Shown: positions 1-9,358 of the stretch, in pieces
Numbering within the stretch: position 1 is the first letter of the stretch
Layout of the letters: the number at the start of each line of letters is the position of its first letter
NCBI GenBank assembly: GCA_021804785.1
Contig: JAJZGY010000002.1
Span: 62,001 to 126,000 of the forward strand
DNA from: Pseudomonadota bacterium
GTDB lineage: Bacteria > Pseudomonadota > Alphaproteobacteria > Micropepsales > Micropepsaceae
Direction: 5' to 3'
DNA length: 64,000 bases
Translations under genes and position numbers: made by a program
The notes under the pieces: model-generated
Seen by the model: only the letters and a program-made list of their open reading frames with translations
Told to the model about the DNA's origin: nothing
Database searches by the model: none

Positions 1-2070
1 CGCCAGAACCTCGCCAGCCTGGTCAGCCGGCACGGACAGGAGATAGCGTCCCTGATCCTCACCAAACCAGAAGGCCACGTCATCGACCGAACCTGCAGCT
101 GGTCCATCCCCACCTTTAGTTGGGGCAAGCACCACCCCAATATCACCCGCCAAGGCCATTTCGCTGACCGCCACGAGCAACCCGCCATCACCAACATCAT
201 GGCAGGTGTCGACGAGCCCCGCTTCGATCAAGCCTCGTACAAACCCGCCATGATCGCGCTCAGCCACCAAGTCGACCGGCGGCACAGCGCCCTCCTCGCG
301 TCCCTCGATCTCACGCAGGAAAATCGACTGGCCGAGATGCCCTCGCGTATGACCAAGCAGCAGCAGGGCATCACCCTCACGCTTGAAGGCAAGGCTTGCC
401 ATGCGTTGCACATCGCCGATGAGCCCGATGGCACCGATCGTCGGCGTGGGCAGGATCCCTTCCCCATTGGTCTCATTGTAGAGTGAGCAATTGCCCGAGA
501 CGATGGGGCAATCGAGGACACGGCAGGCCTCGGCAATGCCATCGATCGCCGCCACGATCTGCCACATGATTTCAGGCTTTTGCGGATTGCCGAAATTGAG
601 ATTGTCAGTCGCCGCAAGCGGACGTGCACCCACGGCCGAAAGATTCCGACAGGCCTCAGCCACCGCCTGCTTGCCGCCCTCGAAAGGATCGGCAAAGCAG
701 TAGCGTGGTGTTACGTCCGTAGTCATGGCCAGCGCCTTCTGGCTGGCATGGACGCGCACCACCGCAGCATCGCCACCCGGACGCTGTACCGTGTCGTTCA
801 TCACTGTGTGGTCATATTGTTCCCAGATCCAGCGACGCGCGCACAGATCCGGCGAGCCAAGCAGATGTAGCAGACAGTCACCCAGGGGCCGGTTCCGATC
901 ATAGGCGGGAACACCTGATGTGGCCGGACGGCGTTCAAAGGGCCGCTCATAGAGCGGCGCCGCATTGGAAAGCGCCCCCACCGGAAGATCGGCTACCACT
1001 TGACCTCTGTGTCGGACCACGAGGCGATCGGTGGGGGTGGTGACACCGATGACGGCAAAATCAAGCTCCCACTTTTTAAATATTGCTTCCGCCTGCTTCT
1101 CCCGCCCCGGCTTTAATACTGCGAGCATGCGCTCCTGGCTTTCCGAGAGCATCATCTCGTAGGCGGTCATCTCCGCTTCGCGCTGGGGCACCTTGTCGAG
1201 ATCCAGATCGATACCGGAACCGCCCTTGTCCGCCATCTCGGCCGAGGAGGACGTGAGTCCTGCCGCCCCCATGTCCTGAATGGCGATAATCGCATCGGTC
1301 TCCATCAGTTCGAGGCACGCCTCGAGCAATAGCTTTTCGGTAAAGGGATCGCCGACCTGGACCGTGGGACGTTTTTCCTGTGCGTCTTCGCCAAATTCAG
1401 CTGACGCCATCGTGGCCCCGTGAATGCCGTCGCGTCCCGTTTTGGAGCCGATATAGACTACCGGATTGCCAGCCCCTTTGGCTGCCGACAGGAAGATCTT
1501 GTCGGCCCTGGCAAGTCCCACGCACATCGCATTGACGAGAATGTTGCCGTTATAGGAGCGGTGAAAATTGACCTCTCCCCCGACTGTCGGCACCCCCATG
1601 CAATTGCCATAGCCGCCAATGCCGGCCACGACACCTGACAGCAGATGGCGGGTCTTGGGGTGCTGTGGCGCCCCAAAGCGCAGAGCATTCAGCATTGCGA
1701 TCGGCCGGGCACCCATCGTGAAGACATCGCGCATGATGCCACCAACGCCGGTCGCCGCCCCCTGATAGGGTTCGATGAAACTTGGGTGGTTGTGGCTTTC
1801 CATCTTGAACACAGCCGCATCGCCATCGCCAATGTCGACCACACCCGCATTTTCTCCGGGGCCCTGTATGACCCAGGGGGCCTTTGTCGGCAGGCGACGC
1901 AAATGCACCCGGGTGGACTTATAGGAGCAGTGCTCAGACCACATGACGCTAAACACGCCCAGCTCGACAAGACTGGGGGCGCGGCCGAGAAGCTCGAGGA
2001 TACGGCCATACTCGTCCGCACTCAGGCCATGTTCGGCTACAAGTTCCGGCGTTATCCCACTCACAGTCAC
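1..2070 (-). CDS. purL: Phosphoribosylformylglycinamidine synthase II, large subunit (partial, C-terminus outside the window)
   Basis: Catalyses the ATP- and glutamine-dependent conversion of FGAR to FGAM in purine synthesis, working with PurS and PurQ. The minus-strand frame is open from a GTG at 2070 to the left edge, 690 codons. PurL proteins of this type are about 740 residues, so roughly 50 are missing. The N-terminus carries the catalytic-His motif [11 protein letters not shown] (His47) and then [10 protein letters not shown] and [19 protein letters not shown], typical of the PurM/PurL ATP-binding fold. The GTG follows GAGGAACT, and a second in-frame GTG lies two codons on. It is the last gene of purC-purS-purQ-purL in transcription order. 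Confidence 0.95.
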   Translation of the reverse strand, partial: MTVSGITPELVAEHGLSADEYGRILELLGRAPSLVELGVFSVMWSEHCSYKSTRVHLRRLPTKAPWVIQGPGENAGVVDIGDGDAAVFKMESHNHPSFIEPYQGAATGVGGIMRDVFTMGARPIAMLNALRFGAPQHPKTRHLLSGVVAGIGGYGNCMGVPTVGGEVNFHRSYNGNILVNAMCVGLARADKIFLSAAKGAGNPVVYIGSKTGRDGIHGATMASAEFGEDAQEKRPTVQVGDPFTEKLLLEACLELMETDAIIAIQDMGAAGLTSSSAEMADKGGSGIDLDLDKVPQREAEMTAYEMMLSESQERMLAVLKPGREKQAEAIFKKWELDFAVIGVTTPTDRLVVRHRGQVVADLPVGALSNAAPLYERPFERRPATSGVPAYDRNRPLGDCLLHLLGSPDLCARRWIWEQYDHTVMNDTVQRPGGDAAVVRVHASQKALAMTTDVTPRYCFADPFEGGKQAVAEACRNLSAVGARPLAATDNLNFGNPQKPEIMWQIVAAIDGIAEACRVLDCPIVSGNCSLYNETNGEGILPTPTIGAIGLIGDVQRMASLAFKREGDALLLLGHTRGHLGQSIFLREIEGREEGAVPPVDLVAERDHGGFVRGLIEAGLVDTCHDVGDGGLLVAVSEMALAGDIGVVLAPTKGGDGPAAGSVDDVAFWFGEDQGRYLLSVPADQAGEVLA

Positions 2071-2159
2071 AGTTCCTCAGCGATTGGCATGGCCAGGGCC
2101 TGCCGTGTCTTTGCTGCCCGCATCCTTGACGCACAGACCCTCGGCAAGCCCATATGGTC

Positions 2160-2831
2160 TCATCCCAGGGTTTCAATGAGACTTTGGAACAGCGCCCGTC
2201 CATCGGTGCCGCCCAACAGCGGATCGCACACCCGCTCCGGATGCGGCATCAATCCCAATACATTGCGCTTTTCCGACAATATTCCAGCAATGTCGCGCGT
2301 CGAGCCATTGCAGTTGTGCCCAGGCGCATAGCGAAAGGCGACGCGCCCCTCGCCTTCAAGCCGGTCTAGCGTCGCCTCATCCGCATAGTAGTTACCCTCA
2401 CCATGAGCCACCGGAAACGACACGTGCTGGCCCGCGGAATACTTGCGGGTAAAAGCGGACTGGCTCTCGCTCACCACCAGTTCGGTCATGTGACAGACAA
2501 ATTTCAGTGCGGCATTGCGCATCAAAACGCCTGGCAACATGCGGGTCTCGGTCAGGACCTGAAAGCCATTGCAGATCCCCAGAACCGCACCACCCCGGTC
2601 GGCATGTGCGCGGACCGCAGCCATGACGCTGGAATGCGCGGCCATGGCCCCGGTACGCAGATAATCACCATAAGAAAAACCACCTGGCAGCACGACCAGG
2701 TCGATACCCGCTGGCAGTTCGCTCTGCTGATGCCACACCATCTGCGGCTTCTGACCGGTGAGCCCCTCCAGCGCGCTCGCCGCATCACGGTCGCAGTTGG
2801 AAGCAGGAAAGACGATGACGGCAGCTCTCAT
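2160..2831 (-). CDS. purQ: Phosphoribosylformylglycinamidine synthase I, glutaminase subunit
   Basis: Class I glutamine amidotransferase that supplies ammonia to PurL. It is 223 residues from the ATG at 2831, which gives the usual N-terminus [16 protein letters not shown]; an upstream in-frame ATG at 2873 adds 14 residues without similarity to the family. The nucleophile elbow [11 protein letters not shown] has Cys87, and GLMPHPERV near the C-terminus supplies the His/Glu pair of the triad. It lies between purS and purL and is probably co-transcribed with both. Confidence 0.95.
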   Translation of the reverse strand: MRAAVIVFPASNCDRDAASALEGLTGQKPQMVWHQQSELPAGIDLVVLPGGFSYGDYLRTGAMAAHSSVMAAVRAHADRGGAVLGICNGFQVLTETRMLPGVLMRNAALKFVCHMTELVVSESQSAFTRKYSAGQHVSFPVAHGEGNYYADEATLDRLEGEGRVAFRYAPGHNCNGSTRDIAGILSEKRNVLGLMPHPERVCDPLLGGTDGRALFQSLIETLG

Positions 2832-2935
2832 GGATGGCACCATTTGCCCTGAAATTGGAGCTTCTGCCCGCAAGCGCCCCTGTTTTGATTGACGCGGGCG
2901 TTTACAATTGTGAACCCGAAACCTGCACCACGGGG

Positions 2936-3190
2936 CTAGGATTTAAGTTCGATTTCGTATTTTTCGATCACGGTGTTGGCAAGCAGCTGCTCACACATAT
3001 CCCTGACCGCGGCTCGCGCCTTCGTGGCATCGCTCTCAGCCAACTCAAGATCGATCACCTTGCCTTGGCGAACCTCACCAACGCCGTCAAAGCCAAGCCC
3101 CTGCAGGGCATGGCTGATGGCTTTGCCCTGAGGATCAAGAACCCCACTTTTCAAAGTTACAAAGACGCGCGCTTTCATCGAGCTGCTCAT
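2936..3190 (-). CDS. purS: Phosphoribosylformylglycinamidine synthase, PurS subunit
   Basis: Small subunit (84 residues) that bridges PurQ and PurL in the FGAM synthase complex. The sequence has the PurS pattern: [20 protein letters not shown], then [13 protein letters not shown], then a C-terminal [18 protein letters not shown]. The ATG at 3190 overlaps the purC stop as ATGA, so the two genes are translationally coupled. A second Met four codons on is the start more usual for the family. Confidence 0.94.
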   Translation of the reverse strand: MSSSMKARVFVTLKSGVLDPQGKAISHALQGLGFDGVGEVRQGKVIDLELAESDATKARAAVRDMCEQLLANTVIEKYEIELKS

Positions 3191-3951
3191 TTCACAAGGA
3201 CCGGACCTTTGGCCTCTCCTTGCATTGATTCGGGCATAATTCCCAGCCGGCGGGCAACTTCCGAATAAGCCTCAACCACGCCGCCAAGGTCGCGGCGAAA
3301 GCGGTCCTTGTCCATTTTCTCGTTGGAATTGACGTCCCACAACCGGCAGGAGTCCGGGCTAATCTCATCGGCCAGCACGATACGCATATAGTCGTTCTCC
3401 CACAGGCGGCCAAATTCGACCTTGAAGTCGACCAGCTTGATACCCGCCCCGAGGAACAGGCCCGAGAGAAAATCATTGATGCGAATCGTAAGATTGACGA
3501 TGTCGTCGAGGTCCTGCGGGCTGGCCCAACCGAACGCAGTAATGTGCTCCTCCGACACCCACGGATCATGGAGCTGATCGTTCTTGTAATAATATTCGAT
3601 GATCGAGCGTGGCAGTGGTGTGCCTTCTTCGATTCCCAACCGTTTCGACATCGAGCCGGCGGCAACGTTGCGGACCACGACCTCAAGCGGGATGATCTCG
3701 ACTTCCTTGACCAGCTGTTCGCGCATATTGAGACGTCGCACAAAATGCGTCGGTACGCCGATCGCGTTGAGCTGGGTCATCAGATATTCGCTGATGCGAT
3801 TGTTGAGAACGCCCTTGCCGTCGAGCGTCGCCTTCTTGGTGGCGTCGAAGGCGGTCGTATCGTCCTTGAAGTACTGGATCAGGGTTCCAGGCTCGGGCCC
3901 CTCGTATAGGATTTTGGCCTTGCCCTCATAAATCATGCGGCGACGTTTCAT
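3187..3951 (-). CDS. purC: Phosphoribosylaminoimidazole-succinocarboxamide synthase (SAICAR synthase)
   Basis: Joins aspartate to CAIR with ATP hydrolysis in purine synthesis. It is 254 residues from the ATG at 3951, the usual length; the frame stays open about 110 codons further upstream, but that part is low-complexity and shows no similarity to the family. Recognisable segments are [66 protein letters not shown] and [14 protein letters not shown]. It is the first gene of the minus-strand purine operon, and its upstream region is shared with the divergent zeta-subunit gene. Confidence 0.95.
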   Translation of the reverse strand: MKRRRMIYEGKAKILYEGPEPGTLIQYFKDDTTAFDATKKATLDGKGVLNNRISEYLMTQLNAIGVPTHFVRRLNMREQLVKEVEIIPLEVVVRNVAAGSMSKRLGIEEGTPLPRSIIEYYYKNDQLHDPWVSEEHITAFGWASPQDLDDIVNLTIRINDFLSGLFLGAGIKLVDFKVEFGRLWENDYMRIVLADEISPDSCRLWDVNSNEKMDKDRFRRDLGGVVEAYSEVARRLGIMPESMQGEAKGPVLVK

Positions 3952-4143
3952 GCGAGGTGTCCTGGTGGGGCCACTGGGCCCAAAACACGAGACGGGGCCT
4001 TGAGCCCCGCCGGGATGGCAATGTAGCGGATCGGCGCCGGGCTCGGCAACGCCTGACGGACAGGTGAGTTGGCTCGGACCGGGGCTCGCCGCAATCGGAT
4101 CTTCTTGCCGGACCGCCAATGCGCTAAAGCAGGAGGGATTCAA

Positions 4144-4162
4144 GACCCTGCCACTCAGGGTC
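4144..4162 (+). promoter_or_regulatory. Short hairpin in the divergent purC / zeta-subunit intergenic region
   Basis: A perfect 7-bp inverted repeat, GACCCTG/CAGGGTC around a 5-nt loop, lies 21 bases before the zeta-subunit start. It could sit in that gene's leader or be a binding site. No T-tract follows on either strand, so a terminator is unlikely. The function is inference only. Confidence 0.3.
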
Positions 4163-4183
4163 GAGTAGCTGCCAGGAGTTGTC

Positions 4184-4510
4184 ATGAGCACTGCGTTTGA
4201 CGAGCGCCGCCGGGCGCTGGAGGAAAAATGGGCCCACGACGAGGAGTTGCGCTTCAAGGTGCATGTCCGGCGGGCCAAACTGATGGGTCTTTGGGCTGCC
4301 GCCGAAATGGCCTTGAAACAGGCTGAGGCTGACGCTTACGCCAAGGCCCTTGTTGCCCTGGACATGTCCCAAGGAGGTGACGAGGAGGTCTTACACAAGA
4401 TTCAGTCCGACTTTGCGGCCAAATCCATTGTCCGCACGGACCACCTCCTGCGCAGCAAGATGGAGGAACTCCTTGAGCTGGCCAAAGAGCAGGTCATGAC
4501 CGAAGGCTGA
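4184..4510 (+). CDS. ATPase inhibitor zeta subunit family protein (DUF1476)
   Basis: A 108-residue, charged, all-helical protein matching the DUF1476 family by [33 protein letters not shown] and [11 protein letters not shown]. In Paracoccus and relatives this family is the zeta subunit that inhibits ATP hydrolysis by F1-ATPase; acting the same way here is inference from family. The start ATG is preceded by AGGAG at good spacing. It is divergent from purC, an arrangement I recall as frequent in Alphaproteobacteria. Confidence 0.88.
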   Translation: MSTAFDERRRALEEKWAHDEELRFKVHVRRAKLMGLWAAAEMALKQAEADAYAKALVALDMSQGGDEEVLHKIQSDFAAKSIVRTDHLLRSKMEELLELAKEQVMTEG

Positions 4511-4816
4511 GCCAGCCCGGCCCTCCACTCGGTGCAAAGATTGAACCAGGACGGGGAAGGCGGGCCATCATCCGCGGCCGTGCCCAGCGGCCTCAGGCCT
4601 CATAGCCTCGGTCCAGCTGGGCGCCTCGTCCCTGGGCTATAACGACAGGGCAGCTCCGATCCCGGAGGAGGTCCAGAAGGCCGTGGCCTTATCCCTTCCG
4701 GCCAGTTTCTGCCTCACCATATCGCCCCGGGACCGCGCGGCCCCCAAAGGCTCCCAGTCGAGCCCCTCACCCCCATTTGCATATCATTTGCCGGTTTGAC
4801 GCAGAAGCGGAGCATC
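4511..4816. other. Intergenic stretch with no recognised gene
   Basis: About 300 bases between the ends of two convergent genes. The open frames here lack a plausible Shine-Dalgarno site or any recognisable protein similarity. It contains several short GC-rich repeats but no clear terminator hairpin with a T-tract. I see nothing supportable. Confidence 0.5.
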
Positions 4817-5557
4817 TCAGCTGCCCAGAGGCAGGCTTTCAACATCGGCAAATTGGCCATAAGCAGAGAATTCGACGTCGAAACGCAAGATAGACCCACG
4901 CAACAAAAGCCTGACCGGCACGCGCCAGCTGACGGTATGGCCGTTCCAGAAATTGCCTCTAATCGCAGGTATAATGCGCTGACCATCAAGCCTGAGAGAG
5001 CTGGCGCGCTGCACGGAGCCCGGCACCGTCACCGCAAACACATAGAGGTTACCCTTAAGTCGTCCTGGCAGAATTTTTGTCACACTCAGCCCGCTTTGGC
5101 CGGTCATCCGTGCCACGGCCCTGCGGGCATTGCCGAGCAGAAATGTTCGGCGCAACTGTACGCGTGTGGGGCCCAGACCAAAGAAGGAGTGACCGCGGAC
5201 CTGCAACGATATGACGTCAAAGGGAAGCCTCAGGTCCGAAAGGCTGGCAAAGCTCACCTGGGCGGTTTGACGCACCAGGCCATGGCCCCCGTGAGTAATA
5301 ACCGGTGGGGGCAGGCCAGAAAGATGCAGCGGCTTTTCTCCAAGCGCCTCACCGACAAGTCCTTGTCCAGCGATTGACACTCCGTAACTACCGCTACCAT
5401 CGCGATTGATGTGCAGGCTCTGGTGCACGTCAAAGCACCCACCGAGGCTGAGAGCAAGACCAATACATAAGGCGCTGCGCCATAGCACAGCTGCGCATCG
5501 CGAATCCCGCGTTCGCCAGAGGGGCAGAATCGAAATGGGTGTCATCACTCGCAACAT
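4817..5557 (-). CDS. Putative lipoprotein, LppM-domain-like
   Basis: About 246 residues from the ATG at 5557, which follows GGGTGG. The N-terminus has a hydrophobic signal ending in the lipobox LSLGGC, so the mature protein should be a lipid-anchored envelope protein. After the Cys comes DVHQSLHINRDGSGSYGVSI, a pattern reminiscent of the LppM-type lipoprotein domain (a charged strand, then D-G-S-G). The rest is beta-rich with no recognised catalytic motif. It starts 22 bases after the receiver gene on the same strand and may share its transcript. The LppM assignment is a weak resemblance; envelope lipoprotein is the firmer part. The ATG at 5545 is an alternative start. Confidence 0.6.
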   Translation of the reverse strand: MLRVMTPISILPLWRTRDSRCAAVLWRSALCIGLALSLGGCFDVHQSLHINRDGSGSYGVSIAGQGLVGEALGEKPLHLSGLPPPVITHGGHGLVRQTAQVSFASLSDLRLPFDVISLQVRGHSFFGLGPTRVQLRRTFLLGNARRAVARMTGQSGLSVTKILPGRLKGNLYVFAVTVPGSVQRASSLRLDGQRIIPAIRGNFWNGHTVSWRVPVRLLLRGSILRFDVEFSAYGQFADVESLPLGS

Positions 5558-5579
5558 TACGCCACCCAGGCGCGCGGAT

Positions 5580-5966
5580 CTACGGCGAAGAGTCCTGGGC
5601 AACCCGTTCGATGATGGCAACAAGCTGTTGCGGCGACGCCGGTTTGCGTACCACGGCGCTCGCACCAAGCTTTTGGGCAGCGCCTAAAAAATCATATTGA
5701 CCACTCGTTCCACCACTAAAGACAATCACAGGTACCCTGGGATGAAGCCGGCGAACGTCCAGCAGAGTCTCAATGCCGTCCATGCCCGGCATAAAGACAT
5801 CGAGCAGAAGAATGCAGTTGTTGTGACATTCCAGCAGATGCAAGGCCTGCCGCCCGTCATCGGCGGTAAAGCTCTCAAAACCCGCCCGCTCCAAGCAGAA
5901 CTTATATGTGGTCCGCACTAACGGCTCATCGTCGGCGATGATTACGGTCGTCTTCGTTCCCACCAA
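5580..5966 (-). CDS. Single-domain response regulator (CheY-like receiver)
   Basis: A 128-residue stand-alone receiver domain. The acidic pocket is IIADDEP (Asp12, Asp13), the phospho-acceptor is Asp56 in LLLDVFMPGMDG, the switch Ser is Ser84 in IVFSGG, and Lys108 lies in VVRKPAS. No output domain is present, so it should act by protein contact or in a phosphorelay. No kinase is adjacent; the nearest lone kinase and Hpt genes are 13 and 27 kb away. The start is non-ATG: TTG at 5966 or GTG at 5963. A lipoprotein gene follows after 22 bases. Confidence 0.9.
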   Translation of the reverse strand: MVGTKTTVIIADDEPLVRTTYKFCLERAGFESFTADDGRQALHLLECHNNCILLLDVFMPGMDGIETLLDVRRLHPRVPVIVFSGGTSGQYDFLGAAQKLGASAVVRKPASPQQLVAIIERVAQDSSP

Positions 5967-6003
5967 TGACCCATCCTGCCCCTTGCCGATCGACTATTTC
6001 GTG

Positions 6004-6032
6004 TAACTCTAAAACCAAGGTTAATAGGTCAA
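6004..6032 (-). promoter_or_regulatory. Candidate sigma-70-type promoter for the receiver gene
   Basis: On the minus strand, TTGACC (6032-6027) and GAGTTA (6009-6004) are separated by 17 bases, and the receiver start lies about 38 bases downstream. The -35 match is good and the -10 match is poor. Confidence 0.35.
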
Positions 6033-6313
6033 CAATTTGGCCGTGGCGGTAGCAATGGTCACAGGCTGAGCGTCCAGGCAAGAAGCGCTCCAAGACCCTC
6101 ATAAGTCTCCGGTTCCATTTCCTGCCAGCCGCATCCTTGCTTGAACCTTGGCTGCAGCTCAGTCCCCAACCCAGCTAATCCTGCAACACAAATAGGACGG
6201 GCAGACGGACTGGAAAGCTTCGAAGGAACGTGCAGGCGGTTGGTACCCGGGAGCCGGCCAGCTATCTGGCAGATCAAGACTCGTGGCCCGGCACTGCCGT
6301 CCGCCGGCCCGGA
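6033..6313. other. Intergenic stretch with no recognised gene
   Basis: Together with the promoter region this is a gap of about 350 bases between the ZIP gene stop and the receiver start. Short frames exist on both strands, but none has a ribosome-binding site or recognisable similarity. Confidence 0.5.
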
Positions 6314-7027
6314 TTAATTCGCCAGAATGACGGCAAAATAGACCACAAGCGCGCCCAAAATCGTTGCCAGCGAGGTCATGCTTTTGGGATGGGCATGAAA
6401 GCTTTCCGGAATGAGATCACTTGCGCCGAGATAAAGGAAAAAGCCCGCAAATAGAGACAGTACGAATGCAAAGCCCTCTTCCGGTAACCGCATCAGAAGC
6501 GTGGCAGCGATCCCGACCACCGGTGCCACGGCATCTGCCAGTACCCAGTAAGTTGCCTGCGCCCGGCTGCCGCCATTGCGGAAAATGACATTGGCAGTAT
6601 TGATCCCGTCCGAGAAATCGTGCGCGATCACGGCCGCTGCAACGACAAGACCAATGGCAGAGGAAACCTGGAAGGCAAACCCGATCGCCAGGCCATCGCA
6701 GGCACTATGAATGACCAATGTAAGCCCGCCCAACATCCCTTTAGCCGAGTAGCGATGCCCCGATTCCACTGCTGGCTTCTGCGCGAGGCGATCGAGCAGC
6801 ATGTAGAAAAGAAACCCCACGCCGGTCAGAAGCGCGGTAATGGCAACGCGATGAAACTGCTGGGCAAACCCATATGCCTCAGGCATGAGGTCAAAGAGGG
6901 CAACACCGAGCACCGCGCCGGCCGAAAACCCGAGGATGAGATGCAGGCGATCACGCAGATGAAGGGCTAGCGCGCCACCACCGACGGTCGCAAGAAAGAC
7001 CAAAGGAGCAACAAGAAGAACCTGCAC
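6314..7027 (-). CDS. ZIP family metal (zinc) transporter
   Basis: A 237-residue inner-membrane protein with about eight hydrophobic segments. The ZIP metal-site motifs are intact: HSACDGLAIG in the fourth helix region and AHDFSDGIN in the fifth, with the paired His/Asp/Glu residues expected of the binuclear centre. ZIP proteins move Zn2+ or other divalent metals into the cytoplasm; substrate specificity cannot be read here. The start is GTG at 7027. It is a single gene with no Zur-type dyad I could defend upstream. Confidence 0.88.
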   Translation of the reverse strand: MQVLLVAPLVFLATVGGGALALHLRDRLHLILGFSAGAVLGVALFDLMPEAYGFAQQFHRVAITALLTGVGFLFYMLLDRLAQKPAVESGHRYSAKGMLGGLTLVIHSACDGLAIGFAFQVSSAIGLVVAAAVIAHDFSDGINTANVIFRNGGSRAQATYWVLADAVAPVVGIAATLLMRLPEEGFAFVLSLFAGFFLYLGASDLIPESFHAHPKSMTSLATILGALVVYFAVILAN

Positions 7028-7415
7028 GTCAGCCGCACCGGTCGGATGCGCTGGACGGGCCGCAGCCTAAGCCTGTCAGCGCAGGCCATTGCAATCTACG
7101 GCGATGTCCAAGGATGAGCCCCAACGTTCGACACCCAGTCTGTGGGCTTTGGGCAATCAGCATCTGCTTTGCAACAGTCCTTGTAGTTTGCGAAACGTTT
7201 TCATCTGGCACAGTAACACAGGCAAGACAGGCTGGCGATCGGCTCCTGGAAACTAACGCCGCAGAGGGTTTGAGCGAGGCGTGGAGAGCCAGCCCGCGTC
7301 AAGGGCGGCTTCCATAGGGATGTGTGGGCTTTTCTATTCGCCGGATACAGGCTCAATCGTCTTGGCGCCGCGACGACCTCTGGAGGGCAGCGTGCGGGCA
7401 TATCAGCTCCACGCA
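7028..7415. other. Intergenic stretch with no recognised gene
   Basis: About 390 bases between two minus-strand genes. It holds an AAACGTTT palindrome at 7193-7200 and no convincing gene. Any promoter for the ZIP gene should lie in its lower half. Confidence 0.45.
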
Positions 7416-8039
7416 TCAATCATTCGACAGGTAGGCGACCAGTTCGTTGATCTGGCGGTCTGTCAGCCGCAGTGCAGGATGGTTCATGGTTGCAGAGACC
7501 CGCGCCTGGGTACTGAAATCAATGAGCGCCTGGTTCAGATAGGCTGCATGCTGACCGGCGATCCGAGGTGTGGTGGCGGCGCCCGCACCGTGTGCACCAT
7601 GGCATTGCTGGCAGGCAGGAACACCTGGGGCACCAAGGTGGAAGAGTGCCTCGCCTTTTGCGGCCAGGGGGGGCTTCGGGGCTGGTAATGTGGGATCCTG
7701 GGCTGCGTAAAAGGACGCCAGAGCGTCAATGCGTTCAGCCGTGATGTTAGCTGCCACATCCCACATCACGTAGCTTGCGTGTGGCGCTTGGCGCGTGAGA
7801 TCCAAAAAGCCCTTCAAGCGCTGGATCAGGTAGGCCTTATGCTGACCGTTCAGGCGGGGTACCTTGCCTGATGGGCTGTCGCCGGTGCGACCGTGACAGG
7901 AAGCGCATTGTTCTGTCACGCTGCCGGGGAGCACACCCGGAGCGGGATTGGCCTCCGAGAAGGAGGCCGCCACAAGGCTCATGGCCGCGCAGAGCAGCGT
8001 GACCTTGCTGAGTTGTGTGACTTGGCCGGAAATAGACAT
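7416..8039 (-). CDS. Dihaem cytochrome c (cytochrome c4-like)
   Basis: A 207-residue exported protein with a signal peptide of about 30 residues and two c-type haem sites, CASCHG (Cys45-Cys48-His49) and CQQCHG near residue 142. Each half has the class I cytochrome c layout with a following Met as likely sixth ligand. Two such domains in tandem resemble cytochrome c4 and related periplasmic electron carriers. The ATG has AAGGATG upstream. No oxidase or dehydrogenase gene is adjacent, so the electron partner is unknown. Confidence 0.88.
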   Translation of the reverse strand: MSISGQVTQLSKVTLLCAAMSLVAASFSEANPAPGVLPGSVTEQCASCHGRTGDSPSGKVPRLNGQHKAYLIQRLKGFLDLTRQAPHASYVMWDVAANITAERIDALASFYAAQDPTLPAPKPPLAAKGEALFHLGAPGVPACQQCHGAHGAGAATTPRIAGQHAAYLNQALIDFSTQARVSATMNHPALRLTDRQINELVAYLSND

Positions 8040-8411
8040 GTTCGCATCCTTGTGAAGGAGGTGGTAGCCGCTACCCCGTCATGAAAAATTTCGCCTTCAG
8101 CTTGAACGCCCGGGCAAAGCCACAAAACCTAAAATGGCGGCGCGCTCAGCTCAGGGCATAGAGTGCTCAGAGCGCCGGAACCGAGCATTGACGCAACGCA
8201 ATCCCTCCCCAGGATGGGTGCGCGTGTCGTTCGGCGTCTGGCAACGGCCACACCTAGGATTAGGATGCGCCAAAGGACGATCAGTCGCGCGACGACCTGG
8301 GCCAGTTCCCTGCTGCGACAAAGTGCCGGCCGCCGTCACGATTAATTCTGAACGTCAATCCACTGCTCTTGGCACCGACCGGGACGGATCCTTCCCGGAA
8401 AAAGCTCGCCT
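8040..8411. other. Divergent intergenic stretch between the cytochrome and GAF genes
   Basis: About 370 bases upstream of both genes. I find no gene in it. The end next to the GAF gene becomes AT-rich and carries the promoter described separately. Confidence 0.45.
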
Positions 8412-8441
8412 TTGAGAATTAAACGTGCTTAATGATAGAAT
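8412..8441 (+). promoter_or_regulatory. Candidate promoter of the GAF-domain gene
   Basis: TTGAGA (8412-8417) and TAGAAT (8436-8441) are 18 bases apart in an AT-rich island. The spacer contains the imperfect dyad ATTAA-N6-TTAAT (8418-8433), a possible operator. Transcription would begin near 8448, which favours the downstream GTG start at 8472 over the ATG at 8448. Confidence 0.45.
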
Positions 8442-8471
8442 TCCAAAATGCCTTCTGGATGGAGAAGGACT

Positions 8472-9164
8472 GTGGAACGCGCCATACTGAAGGGTAATAT
8501 CGCCCGCTACCACAATCTTCTCGAAAGTGGTCAGGCCAAGAATCGCTCTGTCGTGATGCAGCTTCTGGCTGAGGCCGAGCGTGAGCTGCGCGAACTTGAG
8601 ACCGTGTCCACCCACGACCTGGCCCGCACCGACAGCATTTTCCGCGCGATCGCGGAAACCGCCCTGGATGAGGCGATGCGACTGACACGCGCCCATTTTG
8701 GCACAATTCAGGTCTACGACGATGTTTCACGCACACTCGTGATCCTGGCGCAACGGAATTTCCGCAAGCCCTTTCTCGACCACTTTGCAGTCGTCACTGT
8801 CTTTGACAGCTCCGCCTGCGCGCGCGCGCTCGTAGACAAAAAGGCTGCCCTTATAGAAGATGTCGACGCGGATCCTGCATTTGCGCCTCATCGCCATGTG
8901 GCTCGGGAAGCAGGATTCCGTGCCGTAATATCTGCGCCGATGATTGGCCCGCGCGGCAATCTGATCGGCATTCTGTCAACCCATTTCAGCCAGCCACGGC
9001 AGTTTGCGCCCGACGAGGTCGCTGCACTGACAAACTATGCCACGTCGGTGACGCTTGGATTGGACCGCAGGCTTACGCCCGATGATGAGGTCGATGGGAC
9101 GCCCTCACCAAGTCAGGCTGTCATCGGTCGACACACAGCTCCCGCACCGCGCAGCCCCGACTGA
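8472..9164 (+). CDS. GAF-domain protein
   Basis: About 230 residues. A helical N-terminal segment with a likely coiled-coil stretch (QLLAEAERELRELETV) is followed by one GAF domain (about residues 50-200) ending in ISAPMIGPRGNLIGILSTHF. There is no kinase, cyclase or DNA-binding output domain. It may sense a small ligand or bind another regulator. The GTG at 8472 is preferred because GGAGAAGG lies just upstream; the ATG at 8448 coincides with the predicted transcription start. Confidence 0.82.
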   Translation: MERAILKGNIARYHNLLESGQAKNRSVVMQLLAEAERELRELETVSTHDLARTDSIFRAIAETALDEAMRLTRAHFGTIQVYDDVSRTLVILAQRNFRKPFLDHFAVVTVFDSSACARALVDKKAALIEDVDADPAFAPHRHVAREAGFRAVISAPMIGPRGNLIGILSTHFSQPRQFAPDEVAALTNYATSVTLGLDRRLTPDDEVDGTPSPSQAVIGRHTAPAPRSPD

Positions 9165-9358
9165 GCCCCGCGGGGGTACCCAACCATATTGGCCGGGCGG
9201 AAGGTATCGCTCGTAATATCGAGCAGAGGCCCGCGCCCTTCCGCAAGTTTGCGTCAGACTTTGTGGAAGATCACGCGCGCCAATTGATGGACGCGCACCA
9301 TCCGACAAGAAGGTCACCGACCCGTAGGGCACTCTGCGTTGCGCGCTCGTGGTCGCAG

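Noticed and set aside
3320-4180. Upstream extension of purC by about 110 codons
   Set aside because: The extra residues are low-complexity and absent from the family; ATG 3951 gives the standard SAICAR synthase N-terminus.
7191-7203. AAACGTTT palindrome upstream of the ZIP gene as a Zur or Fur site
   Set aside because: The core is only 8 bp and does not match the Zur or Fur consensus; palindromes of that size are common by chance.
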